In this document: positions 9,701 through 16,730 of the stretch, piece by piece
Layout: each line of letters opens with the position of its first letter
Numbering within the stretch: position 1 is the stretch's first letter
NCBI RefSeq assembly: GCF_900119485.1
Contig: NZ_FPJZ01000001.1
Location: 188,267 to 252,266, forward strand
Source: Thermoactinomyces sp. DSM 45891
GTDB taxonomy: Bacteria > Bacillota > Bacilli > Thermoactinomycetales > Thermoactinomycetaceae
Length of the DNA: 64,000 nucleotides
Direction: 5' to 3'
The notes under the pieces: model-generated
The model's database searches: none
What the model was told of the DNA's origin: nothing
What the model saw: the letters and a program-made list of their open reading frames with translations, nothing else
Program-made: the position numbers and the translations under genes

Positions 9701-10878
9701 CGTAATCCTTGTCCATCTTTTTGCTCATAGAGATGGAGAGAGAGATCTTCAACAGGTCCTGTAGCTAGTTTGTGAACGATGCCACAAGCCCCAGCAAAAC
9801 GAAGCACATATTCAAATGGCATAATGTTGATTTGCGGGCCAAATAGTCGATTGTTTTCACCCAATAATTTACAATCACGGCGTATCTCCTCATGCCGGTA
9901 ACGCTGGTGATTCCTTGTATGACTCATAGACTGGCGAATTTGTTTCATAAGCTCTTGTAAAGAAAGCGATGGGTGCATTTCTAACCAAAGTGGCACGATA
10001 TTCATTACCATGGCTGGCACCTTCAACGAAGCGGAGCCCATGCGCCCCATCATCGGCAAACTTAGCACAATCTCCTTCGATCCCGCCAAACGATGTACAT
10101 AAATAGCCATGGCCGCAATCATGCACTCTTGCCAACTCGTCTCACATTTTCGAGCCCATTTTTTCAGATTTTCAAAGTCATCAGGATGTAAAAAACAAGT
10201 AGATAAATCCGTAATTCCTGATAACAAAACGGCACGTTCCGCTAAACTTACAATATCGGTCTGATTCTGGTACTGCTCCATCCAGAATTGACGGTCACTC
10301 TGGTATGTTTGTGAGTTCTTGTATGTGATATCTTCCTCGATTACTCGTTCAAATGAGCCGAAAAAGCCCCCTTCACAAGGAGTTCCTTCTACCAAAGCGG
10401 TATACACTTGTGCAATCTGGTTCGACAAGAGGGAAAATCCAAAGCCGTCAATCGCGATGTGGTGTATCTTCTGATACCAAAATGTCCGATCATCTCCTAG
10501 TTTTAACAAGACTTGCTTATAAAGTGCATCATGAAGCAAGTCGATGGGTTTAGCCAAATCCTCTTTCATCCACTTCATCGCTGAATCGTACGGGTCGCTT
10601 TCTTTACTCGTATCGATGACAAGAACGCCGCACTCCCGTTCACTACCAATCTCCTGCCACGGCTCGCCCTCGTCTTCATGAAACCGAACATGTAGCGATT
10701 CCGCTTCTACCATCGTCTGTTTAATGGCTTGGATCAATTTATCTAACTCAATATTTCCTTCTATTTCAACATATTCACCCGTGTTATAAATCGGATTCTC
10801 TGGATCTAACTTCTGAGCATACCAGATCCCAGATTGGGCTCGAGTGAGGGGTCTACGATTGGTATTTGTATGTAACAT
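3733..10878 (-). CDS. dhbF: Dimodular NRPS for bacillibactin-type siderophore (DhbF)
   Basis: About 2381 residues with domain order condensation-adenylation-carrier-condensation-adenylation-carrier-thioesterase, the same size and order as B. subtilis DhbF (2378 aa). Both condensation domains keep HHxxxDG (HHIAIDG, HHIVGDG), both carrier domains keep LGGHSLL, and the thioesterase has GWSLGG. The ten-residue specificity pocket of the first adenylation domain reads DILQLGLIWK (glycine) and that of the second DFWNVGMVHK (threonine), by alignment to GrsA. The product would be a cyclic trilactone of 2,3-dihydroxybenzoyl-Gly-Thr. I prefer the ATG at 10878, 8 nt after AGAGGTGG, over the upstream GTG at 10890. 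The gene sits between the carrier protein and mbtH in the iron-regulated operon. Confidence 0.96.
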   Translation of the reverse strand: MLHTNTNRRPLTRAQSGIWYAQKLDPENPIYNTGEYVEIEGNIELDKLIQAIKQTMVEAESLHVRFHEDEGEPWQEIGSERECGVLVIDTSKESDPYDSAMKWMKEDLAKPIDLLHDALYKQVLLKLGDDRTFWYQKIHHIAIDGFGFSLLSNQIAQVYTALVEGTPCEGGFFGSFERVIEEDITYKNSQTYQSDRQFWMEQYQNQTDIVSLAERAVLLSGITDLSTCFLHPDDFENLKKWARKCETSWQECMIAAMAIYVHRLAGSKEIVLSLPMMGRMGSASLKVPAMVMNIVPLWLEMHPSLSLQELMKQIRQSMSHTRNHQRYRHEEIRRDCKLLGENNRLFGPQINIMPFEYVLRFAGACGIVHKLATGPVEDLSLHLYEQKDGQGLRMDLVANSDLYEAEDVSLHLRRIQSIIKQMIQIESSHSLGYFDLLLSEERRSVVEVWNQSEHLLASGSMLELFEQQVSAGKEEPAVICSDTTLSYQDLSERSNRLANLLATRGVGPEQFVAILLPRGVDMVVAMLAVLKTGAGYLPIDPEYPPGRISYMLEDATPAYIITTRVLEGQLSEEAQVAKLLLDDAQLIRELDTFSPDEFVPNSSISSLHPAYMIYTSGSTGEPKGVVILRQSLLNFLLAMQDQFSMGKENRLLAVTTIAFDISVLEIFLPLISGAVCVIAQKEAIQTPSTLVKMIQENDITHMQATPTLWQTIASYDQVSIEGLHVLIGGEALPSHLASALVELGCEVTNLYGPTETTIWSTSCTLSKEQLLSPPIGQPLWNTQVYILDASLRLLPSGVPGDLYIAGAGLARGYFGRPDLTAERFIANPYGPAGSRMYRTGDIARWRPDGTLEYVSRADHQFKIRGYRIELGEVEAVIASHSLVHQVAVIVREDRPGDKRLVAYIVPPVGDTIDWAELRQFIGKSLPDYMIPSASVLLEELPLTPNGKLDRKRLPAPDLESITSKREPRTPQEEILCDLFAEVLGLSRVGIDDNFFHLGGHSLLAGSLMNRIRVVFNVELGIGKIFETPTVAGLVGELAQGKPVRPPIVRVERTAEAPLSFSQKRLWFLNQLEGPSPTYNIPLIIQLQGKMNKVALEEALADVVKRHEVLRTIFPDQQGSTCQLILEASQALPKLHITQCTVEELSELQHQAVRYSFDLSKEPAIRAELFELSADSSVLVLLLHHIVGDGWSLLPLIKDLEFAYRERARGEAPSFAELPVQYADYAIWQESLLNHDNNQDGFIAQQIEYWKGALSHLPDQLELQTDHQRPFESSYQGESLIFEIPSRLHSRLTEIARKNGASLFMILQAGFAALLTRLGAGTDIPLGSPIAGRNDDRIVDLVGLFVNTLVLRVDTSGEPSFRELLERVKKVNIGAYEHQDVPFEKLVEVLNPTRSRSKHPLFQIMIAMQNTPDLKWNAPELEAHFHLSNTGTAKFDLTLEFRESFDAEGNGSGLHGFLEYSTDLFERNTIELMIERLLRLLEGVSHDPNQSIGRFEILSGEERTKLVRDVEGNLEVEDTIVSLFERQATLYPNKTALVYENTRVSYEELNAKANQIAYSLIEQGVGPEQFVALALPRSAHMMVALLGILKTGAGYVPLDPTYPEERISFMLGDVKPSCMITNAETAPLLPQNQSIPFMMLEDMNQGDISLPNPVDADRIQPLLPKHPAYIIYTSGSSGLPKGVVIPHQNVIRLFRSTDRWFQFQSDDTWTLFHSYAFDFSVWEMWGALLYGGCLVIVPYDMSRSPVNFLKLLVEEKVTVLNQTPSAFYQLIQSDQEYSEIGSKLSLRYIVFGGEALEFSRLRDWYTRHSDQKPKLINMYGITETTVHVSYCPLDQASVEISASSLIGQGIPDLGVYVLDQWLQPVPPGVRGELYISGDGLARGYLNRPGLTAERFIANPFGKPGSRMYRTGDLACFRQDGTLDYLGRADQQIKIRGFRIELGEIEAILNEHPDVKQVAVVVREDQPGNQRLVAYVVTVSQSQDELSSLRSHAASRLPEYMVPSAMVPMDQLPLTPNGKLDQKSLPAPDFSTRASGRLPRTPQEEILRDLFMEVLDLPRVGIDDSFFELGGHSLLAVRLMTRIREALGREINIGHLFTAPTVAGLAESLMMGSSHNPLEVLLPLRESGTRHPIFCVHPAGGLSWCYAGLMTTLGMDYPIYGLQARGIARKDVMPRSTEEMAANYIEHMKEIQPEGPYYLLGWSLGGNVIHAMATQLQRQGDEVALVVMLDAYPSHFSIKRTPSDDEALLALIALGGYDPDDLGDKQLDLEGAIEILSRDGSALASLDKEIILNLRSAYVNSIDILRKYDPAPFKGNLLFFRSTVIPDWFTPLFADTWEAYVDGEIEVHEIACRHKDMCQPEPLKEIGLILEEKLKKLADIVHS

Positions 10879-10914
10879 ATATTTTGCCACCTCTAAACAA
10901 GTTGGTGTGAAGAA

Positions 10915-11145
10915 TTAAGCGTGTCGTTTAACAGAAGATAGTAATTCCCACCAATGAGATAGGGTTGGATTCTCTGCTAGAGTAATAAAGTCAATCTCCA
11001 CGCCATCCTGTCTCCAGCTCTCCACCAAACTCATCATCCGAATAGAATCAAGACCTTTATCAAGTAGATTCTCTGTTTCCGAAATCGTGCCTTCTGGCTC
11101 ATCTAATAAATGGGCAACTTGCTTACTAAGTTTCTCAAACGTCAT
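10915..11145 (-). CDS. Stand-alone aryl carrier protein
   Basis: A 76-residue acyl-carrier fold with the phosphopantetheine attachment motif GLDSIRMM. In B. subtilis and E. coli this domain is the C-terminal part of DhbB/EntB; here it is a separate gene. It starts with its own ATG, 10 nt after AAGGAG, and overlaps the last codons of the isochorismatase gene in another frame, so translation of the two is probably coupled. It should receive 2,3-dihydroxybenzoate from DhbE and present it to the first condensation domain of DhbF. A single frameshift of a once-fused gene, or a sequencing error, is the alternative, but the good ribosome site and in-frame ATG favour a real split. Confidence 0.88.
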   Translation of the reverse strand: MTFEKLSKQVAHLLDEPEGTISETENLLDKGLDSIRMMSLVESWRQDGVEIDFITLAENPTLSHWWELLSSVKRHA

Positions 11146-11794
11146 AGGAATATTGCTCCTTTTTTAATTGCTCCACTATCTGATCTGTAGTAATGGTATA
11201 AGCACAACGGGAAGCTGCATAATGTATGGCCATCTGATGATCCTGAAGCGAGAAATCAGCTACTGCATCTGCTACGAAAAAAGATTGAACATCTTTCATA
11301 AATGCATCACAAGCCGTAAGTAGGCACCCGATATGAGCATACACTCCGCAAATAATGAGCTGGTCACGCCCCTGCTCTTGCATATACTCTAGTAGATCTG
11401 TTCTCTGAAAAGCACTATAACGCCATTTTGTCAGGACCCGGTCATTCTTTTCAGGCGAGAGTTCGTCCACGATCTGCGTCTGCAAAGGGTCCTCTGTCAT
11501 CCCTGGCCCCCAAAAATCAATTAGTAACGCGCGATCTTCTGGACTTTGATCTCCTGGTTGAGCTGAATATACAACGGGAATGGCGAATTCTTTACATGTT
11601 TCTTTGAGAGATCCGATGTGCTTCATCAGTTCCACAATAGGCGACTGACCCACTTGATAGGGTCGCATAAAATACTTTTGCATATCGTGAATCAACAATA
11701 CAGCACGCTTTGGATCCGCCTCCCAAACAACTTTATTTTCGGGTAAATCGGTTTCTATTGGCATCGCATAGGGCGTAATTAATGGAATTCCCAT
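11135..11794 (-). CDS. dhbB: Isochorismatase (DhbB without its carrier domain)
   Basis: The 219-residue protein matches the isochorismatase half of DhbB/EntB, which cleaves isochorismate into 2,3-dihydro-2,3-dihydroxybenzoate and pyruvate. The N-terminal IHDMQKYF with its aspartate, the TKWRYSAF segment with the family lysine, and the late GVYAHIGCL motif are all present. The usual C-terminal aryl carrier domain is absent and encoded by the next gene, which overlaps this one by 11 bp. It lies 15 bp behind dhbE. N-terminal sequence (IPLITPYAMP) also agrees with the family. Confidence 0.94.
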   Translation of the reverse strand: MGIPLITPYAMPIETDLPENKVVWEADPKRAVLLIHDMQKYFMRPYQVGQSPIVELMKHIGSLKETCKEFAIPVVYSAQPGDQSPEDRALLIDFWGPGMTEDPLQTQIVDELSPEKNDRVLTKWRYSAFQRTDLLEYMQEQGRDQLIICGVYAHIGCLLTACDAFMKDVQSFFVADAVADFSLQDHQMAIHYAASRCAYTITTDQIVEQLKKEQYSYDV

Positions 11795-11809
11795 CTTTTC
11801 ACTTCCTTT

Positions 11810-13435
11810 TTAAACTTTTTTAAGTGTCATCTGCTCCACAATCATCTGACGCAACATTTTTTTACTCACTTTTCCGAGTGGAGTCTTCGGAAATTGATCT
11901 ACAAACTCAATCCGATCAGGAATTTTATATGCCGCCAGTCCCCTGTCTTGCAGGAAGTGCCTAATCTCAGATGGAGTAGGACGATTCCCTCTGGGAATCA
12001 TAAACGCACACGATCTCTCTCCAAGGAATGAATCTGGCATCGACACGATGGATACATCTAAAATGTATGGGTGAGCCAACAAATGATTCTCTACTTCCTC
12101 AGCGGCGATCTTCTCTCCACCGCGATTAATTTGATCCTTGTTTCTTCCTTCTACGATGATATAATCTTCCTTACTTAGTCGAACAATGTCCCCTGTCCGA
12201 TAAAAGCCGTCAGCAGTAAACGAACGAGCGTTATGTTCCTCCGCTTTGAAATAACCTCGTATCGTATACGGACCACGGGTTAGCAGTTCTCCCGCTTCCC
12301 CTTGTGGCACTTCCTGATCATCTTCATCAACAACTCGAATCTCATCATACGGCGACATCGGCTTCCCTTGTGTTTCATGTATCAAATCATCTGGATCATC
12401 AAGTCTCGTATAATTAACCAGTCCTTCTGCCATTCCAAATACCTGTTGCAGTGTACATCCGAATGCAGGCTTTACTCGCTTCGCCATCTCCGCACTAAAC
12501 TTTGCTCCTCCAACTTGCATCACTTTTAAACTAGAGAAATTAAAGGTACGTGTTTTAACTCCTTCAAGCCAGATAAGCGCAATAGGAGGAACCATCGCGG
12601 TAATCGTAACTTGTTCTTTCTCAATGAGTGGAAAAGCCTCATCTGGACTTGATCCAGAAGATAAGACAACTCTCCCCCCCGCATATAAAGTACCGAGAAC
12701 GCCAGGTGAACTAAGCGGAAAGTTATGGGCAACTGGCAACACCGCTAGATAGACACTATCCATATCCATCTGACATACTTCATTACTCATACGAAGGCTA
12801 TAAATATAATCATTATGAGTGCGCGGGATAAACTTAGGTAAGCCTGTGCTTCCTCCCGATAATTGGAAAAGAGCGACATCTTCACCCCTTACCTGTATTT
12901 CTACCATTGGGGATGGATCATACAAATCAGTTAAAGAGGCAAATCCACTCCCTTTCCCTTCTCCTTTAACAAATACATGCTTCAATGAAGCTGTTTCTTC
13001 CTGAATTTTTGTAGCCAAAGAAACATAGTCAAAGCCAGCATGGCTCTCTGGGATGATGTAAGCAACTGCTTTTGTAAATCCGCAAAAGTAGGAAATTTCA
13101 CTATATCGATGAGTCGGAAGGGCTAATACTGGAACCGCTCCCAATCGAAACAATGCGAAACAAACCTCAAAGAATTCGATCGTATTGGGAAGCTGAACCA
13201 CCACCCGATCTTCTTTTCGAATCCCCATCTTTTGAAATCCTGACGCCAGTTGATCCGCTCTATGATCTAGCTCCAGGTAGCTAATCTGGAGATCCCCTTC
13301 CGTAATTGCTATACGTTCCCCGTACAAACTAGCACGTTCCCGCAATACCTCCCCAAACGTTTCTCCCCGCCAACACCGGGAAACCATGTACTTTTCTACA
13401 AAATCACTTGGCCAATTTGAACAACCTGATAACAT
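11810..13435 (-). CDS. dhbE: 2,3-dihydroxybenzoate-AMP ligase
   Basis: An adenylate-forming enzyme of about 541 residues that activates 2,3-dihydroxybenzoate and loads it on the aryl carrier protein. The phosphate-binding loop LSGGSTGLPK and the substrate motif HNFPLSSPG are visible; His-Asn and the second serine match the dihydroxybenzoate-binding residues known from DhbE, rather than the cysteine seen in salicylate enzymes. The C-terminal PKTPLGKVSKK carries the catalytic lysine. I chose the ATG at 13435, 6 nt after GGAGG and aligning with the usual DhbE start; the open frame extends to 13495 and would overlap dhbC. Confidence 0.95.
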   Translation of the reverse strand: MLSGCSNWPSDFVEKYMVSRCWRGETFGEVLRERASLYGERIAITEGDLQISYLELDHRADQLASGFQKMGIRKEDRVVVQLPNTIEFFEVCFALFRLGAVPVLALPTHRYSEISYFCGFTKAVAYIIPESHAGFDYVSLATKIQEETASLKHVFVKGEGKGSGFASLTDLYDPSPMVEIQVRGEDVALFQLSGGSTGLPKFIPRTHNDYIYSLRMSNEVCQMDMDSVYLAVLPVAHNFPLSSPGVLGTLYAGGRVVLSSGSSPDEAFPLIEKEQVTITAMVPPIALIWLEGVKTRTFNFSSLKVMQVGGAKFSAEMAKRVKPAFGCTLQQVFGMAEGLVNYTRLDDPDDLIHETQGKPMSPYDEIRVVDEDDQEVPQGEAGELLTRGPYTIRGYFKAEEHNARSFTADGFYRTGDIVRLSKEDYIIVEGRNKDQINRGGEKIAAEEVENHLLAHPYILDVSIVSMPDSFLGERSCAFMIPRGNRPTPSEIRHFLQDRGLAAYKIPDRIEFVDQFPKTPLGKVSKKMLRQMIVEQMTLKKV

Positions 13436-13463
13436 CATGCCCCTCCGCTCATACCATTCTGAA

Positions 13464-14657
13464 TTATAAGGCTTTTGTTCCGATCCCCATCGCATAAAGC
13501 ATCGTCCGCATCTTAGCTGATGTCTCTGCTAATTCATCCTCCGGTTTCGAACCCGCTACCACTCCAGCTCCTGCATATAAGGACATCGAAGATCCTTCTA
13601 ATTCAGCACACCGAATCGCAACAGCCCACTCTCCGTCACCACTCTCATCACACCAGCCAACCATACCGGTAAAATACCCTCTGTCAAATGGCTCGATTTC
13701 TTGAATCGCTTGAAAAGCTCGCTCTGTCGGATAACCACAAACAGCTGGCGTTGGATGAAGTGCAAGAGCTAAATCCAAAGAAGAGATTGAATCATCTAAC
13801 ACCACTCCTTTAACAACCGTTGAAAGGTGCCACATCGTTTCTGTCTGAATCAGTGTCGGCCTACTCGGAACCTCTAGATTACGGCACAAAGGTTGCAGTG
13901 CCCCCTTCACAGCTTCCACCACAATTCGATGCTCATGAAGATCTTTTTCCGATCGAAGTAGCTCCTGTGCCCGTCTCTCATCTTCTACAGGATCTTCACT
14001 TCGCGGCCTTGATCCTGCAAGCGGATTCGCGATCACGGTATGATCTAACTTAGAGACAAGAAGCTCAGGGCTTGCCCCTAGAAACGTTCTCTGCTTCCCT
14101 TCCGCTGTCTCTTCGCTCTTTACATCGACGGCAAAGGTAAATCCTTGTGGATTATACTGCGCTAACTTTTGCAGAATCCCTTTTGGATCAATAGGTTCCG
14201 TCGTATGGACTCGTACCGATCGAGATAGAACAACTTTATCGAAATTCCCTTTCGCAATCCCAGACAGTCCCTTATCTACACCAGCTCGATACATTTCTGG
14301 CGCTGGAACCGGCTCGATTTCATATTGGACCAATGGGGAGGATTCTTCGTCTAATCCCTTCTCATATTGGTACGGATCTGAAAACACACATTTCTTCGGA
14401 ATGACTAATTGCAACTCATTTTGACGATCAAACGGAATCGCTCCTACTACCACCGGATGTTTATGTCCTTGCATTCGCGCATCTAGCAACGCCTTCTTAA
14501 CCAGATAAGCCACTTCACCGCCGCTATTTACTACTCTCTTAAAAACACCTGTTCCGTGTACAACATTACAGGGAGAAGCAAAATAAAAATCCCCAACAAC
14601 GTAGTCATCGAGTAAAGGTCTCTCTTGTACTTCCTCCTGAACCACTCGATTCACCAT
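13464..14657 (-). CDS. dhbC: Isochorismate synthase
   Basis: The 397-residue protein is the size of B. subtilis DhbC (398 aa) and belongs to the chorismate-utilising family. It converts chorismate to isochorismate, the first committed step to 2,3-dihydroxybenzoate. Family segments seen include NPLAGSRPR, a LHPTPAVCGYP segment and GYFTGMVGW, which form the Mg-chorismate site. It starts with ATG after GGGGGAG, 16 bp behind dhbA, and is followed by dhbE after 28 bp. Confidence 0.95.
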   Translation of the reverse strand: MVNRVVQEEVQERPLLDDYVVGDFYFASPCNVVHGTGVFKRVVNSGGEVAYLVKKALLDARMQGHKHPVVVGAIPFDRQNELQLVIPKKCVFSDPYQYEKGLDEESSPLVQYEIEPVPAPEMYRAGVDKGLSGIAKGNFDKVVLSRSVRVHTTEPIDPKGILQKLAQYNPQGFTFAVDVKSEETAEGKQRTFLGASPELLVSKLDHTVIANPLAGSRPRSEDPVEDERRAQELLRSEKDLHEHRIVVEAVKGALQPLCRNLEVPSRPTLIQTETMWHLSTVVKGVVLDDSISSLDLALALHPTPAVCGYPTERAFQAIQEIEPFDRGYFTGMVGWCDESGDGEWAVAIRCAELEGSSMSLYAGAGVVAGSKPEDELAETSAKMRTMLYAMGIGTKAL

Positions 14658-14673
14658 TCCATCTCCCCCTTAA

Positions 14674-15462
14674 CTAAACTCCTAAAGTGGCTCCACCATC
14701 GATACAAATATTTTGCATCGTAATGTGGGATGATCGATCCGAAACTAAGAATAGTACCGTTTCCGCTATATCAATCGGTCTGGCTATCTTCCCAAGCGGA
14801 ATTCCGAGTCGGTAGTCTTCGCTCACTCCGTTAATGCATCGATCCTCGCTACGCTCATCCTCTTTCCACAGCAATTTAAGCATGTCCGTCTCTGTAGATC
14901 CCGGAGATACAATATTGCAACGAATGTTATATTGCGCCAGTTCAAGACCTAGGCACTTTGTAAACATCACCGCTGCTGCTTTCGAAGATGCATAGGCAGA
15001 AAACGCCATTCTCGGTGTGCTTGCCGCGTTCGATCCAACCGTTACAATCGAACCCCTTCTTCGCGGAATCATACGCCGACTGACACTACGTGATAGATAA
15101 AAAACACCCGTCGAGTTTACAGCAAAGGTTTGCTCCCAATCTTCATCCGTCAGATTGTTGACATTCCCCATCCGTAGTACTCCTGCTACATTCACCAAAA
15201 CCTCAACAGGACCTAATTCTGCTTCAATTTGATCAACCACACTTTCAATTTCTGTCCGGTTTCGAATATCCACTTGAAATACAGCTACATCCGACCCATC
15301 CTCTTTCAACTCCGACTCCAACTGATAGAGTCCCTGTACATCGCAATCAAAAGCCGCTACAAACATCCCACTCTTCGCTAGCTCCCGAGCAACCGTCCTG
15401 CCAATTCCTCCAGCAGCTCCTGTTACGATCGCTACCCGACGATTTAGCCCTAGCTCCTCCAT
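14674..15462 (-). CDS. dhbA: 2,3-dihydro-2,3-dihydroxybenzoate dehydrogenase
   Basis: A 262-residue short-chain dehydrogenase with the nucleotide-binding motif TGAAGGIG, an NVAGV segment and the catalytic YASSK. In this setting it oxidises 2,3-dihydro-2,3-dihydroxybenzoate to 2,3-dihydroxybenzoate with NAD+. It is the first gene of the leftward siderophore operon and lies directly behind a sigma-A promoter overlapped by a Fur box. The start ATG at 15462 follows an AAAGGG site. Confidence 0.94.
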   Translation of the reverse strand: MEELGLNRRVAIVTGAAGGIGRTVARELAKSGMFVAAFDCDVQGLYQLESELKEDGSDVAVFQVDIRNRTEIESVVDQIEAELGPVEVLVNVAGVLRMGNVNNLTDEDWEQTFAVNSTGVFYLSRSVSRRMIPRRRGSIVTVGSNAASTPRMAFSAYASSKAAAVMFTKCLGLELAQYNIRCNIVSPGSTETDMLKLLWKEDERSEDRCINGVSEDYRLGIPLGKIARPIDIAETVLFLVSDRSSHITMQNICIDGGATLGV

Positions 15463-15504
15463 CTAACTTCATCCCTTTCGGTGTAAAAACATATCTATAT
15501 CAAG

Positions 15505-15519
15505 CGAAAATGATTCTCA
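15505..15519. promoter_or_regulatory. Fur-box-like operator in the dhb leader
   Basis: CGAAAATGATTCTCA matches the 7-1-7 Fur consensus TGATAATNATTATCA at 12 of 15 positions. It lies just downstream of the likely dhb transcription start, a second site beside the one at 15540. Confidence 0.6.
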
Positions 15520-15538
15520 ATGTCATTCGTGCAAGTAA

Positions 15539-15567
15539 ATGATAACCATTATCAATCCAATAGTCAA
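15539..15567 (-). promoter_or_regulatory. dhb operon promoter overlapped by a Fur box
   Basis: On the minus strand TTGACT (15562-15567) and TATCAT (15539-15544) are spaced by 17 bp, a good sigma-A promoter. TGATAACCATTATCA at 15540-15554 is a nearly perfect 15 bp Fur box covering the -10 element, so iron-loaded Fur should block the operon. Confidence 0.85.
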
Positions 15568-15663
15568 TAAATTTTAAGCTAATTGTAAAATTATTTTTTT
15601 ATATATAAAAGGATGAATTTTATAGCGGAATTGTTATATACCTATGTTTTTGTGTATTTAGTA

Positions 15664-15692
15664 TTGACTCAAATTGGAATCAAGGCTATATT
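15664..15692 (+). promoter_or_regulatory. feu operon promoter
   Basis: TTGACT (15664-15669) and TATATT (15687-15692) are separated by 17 bp, each 5 of 6 to the sigma-A consensus. Transcription would start at about 15699, within the Fur box that follows. Confidence 0.8.
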
Positions 15693-15697
15693 GATGA

Positions 15698-15712
15698 TGA
15701 TAATGATTATCA
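15698..15712. promoter_or_regulatory. Perfect Fur box at the feu transcription start
   Basis: TGATAATGATTATCA is an exact match to the 7-1-7 Fur operator of Bacillus, placed over the predicted start point of the feu operon. Confidence 0.9.
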
Positions 15713-15755
15713 ATATTATTGTAACCTATTTGTTTACATAAAAGGAGAAAATATA

Positions 15756-16700
15756 GTGAAAAAGAATATGGTCAAACTTAATCTAATAGCCGTTTTTATG
15801 TTGTTATTCGTACTCGCAGCTTGTAGCAACAAAACCGAAACCGTTTCCAGTGAAAGCGGAAACAAAACACAAGCCCTTTCTTATCTTGATAAAGAATATA
15901 AAGTCCCTTCTCAAGTGAAAAAAATAGCAACCGCTAGCCTTGAAGCGATGGAAGATGCTGCTTTGCTTGGTGTAAAACCAGTTGGTTCCATTACCGTAGG
16001 AGGCAAACTTCCTAGCTACCTTGCTAAAGACTTAGAAGGTGCCAAATCAATCGGAGAAAAGCAACAACCAAATTACGAAGCTCTTCTCACTTTAAAGCCT
16101 GACATTATTATGGGTACATCGAAGTTTCAAGCAGATGTAGTACAAAAATTAAATAAAATTGCTCCGATGATCCCTGTCTCTCATATCTCTACGAACTGGG
16201 AAGCAAATCTCAAAGTGATGGCAGAACTAACGAAAAACAAGGAGAAAGCAGATCAGATTATCAGCAAATATAAAGAGGATGCCGCTAAATTAAAGCAATC
16301 CCTTCAGCCTCTTAAAGATAAAAAAATCGTCGTCATCCGAATTCGTGGTGGAAACATTAATCTCTATCCAAGCAATGTTTATTTCAATCCCGTTTTATAT
16401 AACGATCTAGGCCTAACCATTCCGAAAGAAATACAATCAGCTAAGACTCAAGAAGTGGTTACATTAGAAAAATTTGCTGAAATCAATCCAGACTATCTTT
16501 TTGTTCAGTTTGCCGAAAGTGAAAATGCTGACAAGAAACAAGTATTGGAAGACTTGAAAAAGAATCCTATCTGGAATACCATCCAAGCTGTTAAGGACAA
16601 AAAAGTATTTGTTAACGCTGTAGATCCGATGGCCCAAGGCGGAACTGCTTGGAGTAAAATTGCTTTCTTAAAAGCAGCAGAGCAATTAAATAGCAAGTAA
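15756..16700 (+). CDS. feuA: Ferric catecholate siderophore-binding lipoprotein
   Basis: A 314-residue periplasmic-binding-type protein with a lipoprotein signal peptide ending in the lipobox LAAC, so it is anchored to the outer face of the membrane. The fold is the helical-backbone binding protein of iron-siderophore ABC importers (ALLTLKPDIIMG, then the second lobe NPIWNTIQAVKDKKVF). Its place next to the dhb operon and under a Fur box points to ferric bacillibactin, as for FeuA. It starts with GTG after AAAGGAG. The following two permease genes and an ATPase complete the transporter. Confidence 0.9.
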   Translation: MKKNMVKLNLIAVFMLLFVLAACSNKTETVSSESGNKTQALSYLDKEYKVPSQVKKIATASLEAMEDAALLGVKPVGSITVGGKLPSYLAKDLEGAKSIGEKQQPNYEALLTLKPDIIMGTSKFQADVVQKLNKIAPMIPVSHISTNWEANLKVMAELTKNKEKADQIISKYKEDAAKLKQSLQPLKDKKIVVIRIRGGNINLYPSNVYFNPVLYNDLGLTIPKEIQSAKTQEVVTLEKFAEINPDYLFVQFAESENADKKQVLEDLKKNPIWNTIQAVKDKKVFVNAVDPMAQGGTAWSKIAFLKAAEQLNSK

Positions 16701-16730
16701 GCTTAGCGCAAAGTTAGGTGTGTCACTGAT

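Noticed and set aside
9890..10135. 81-residue open frame within dhbF, same strand, other frame
   Set aside because: It overlaps the NRPS gene completely, has no family features and no separate ribosome site that I can see; a shadow frame.
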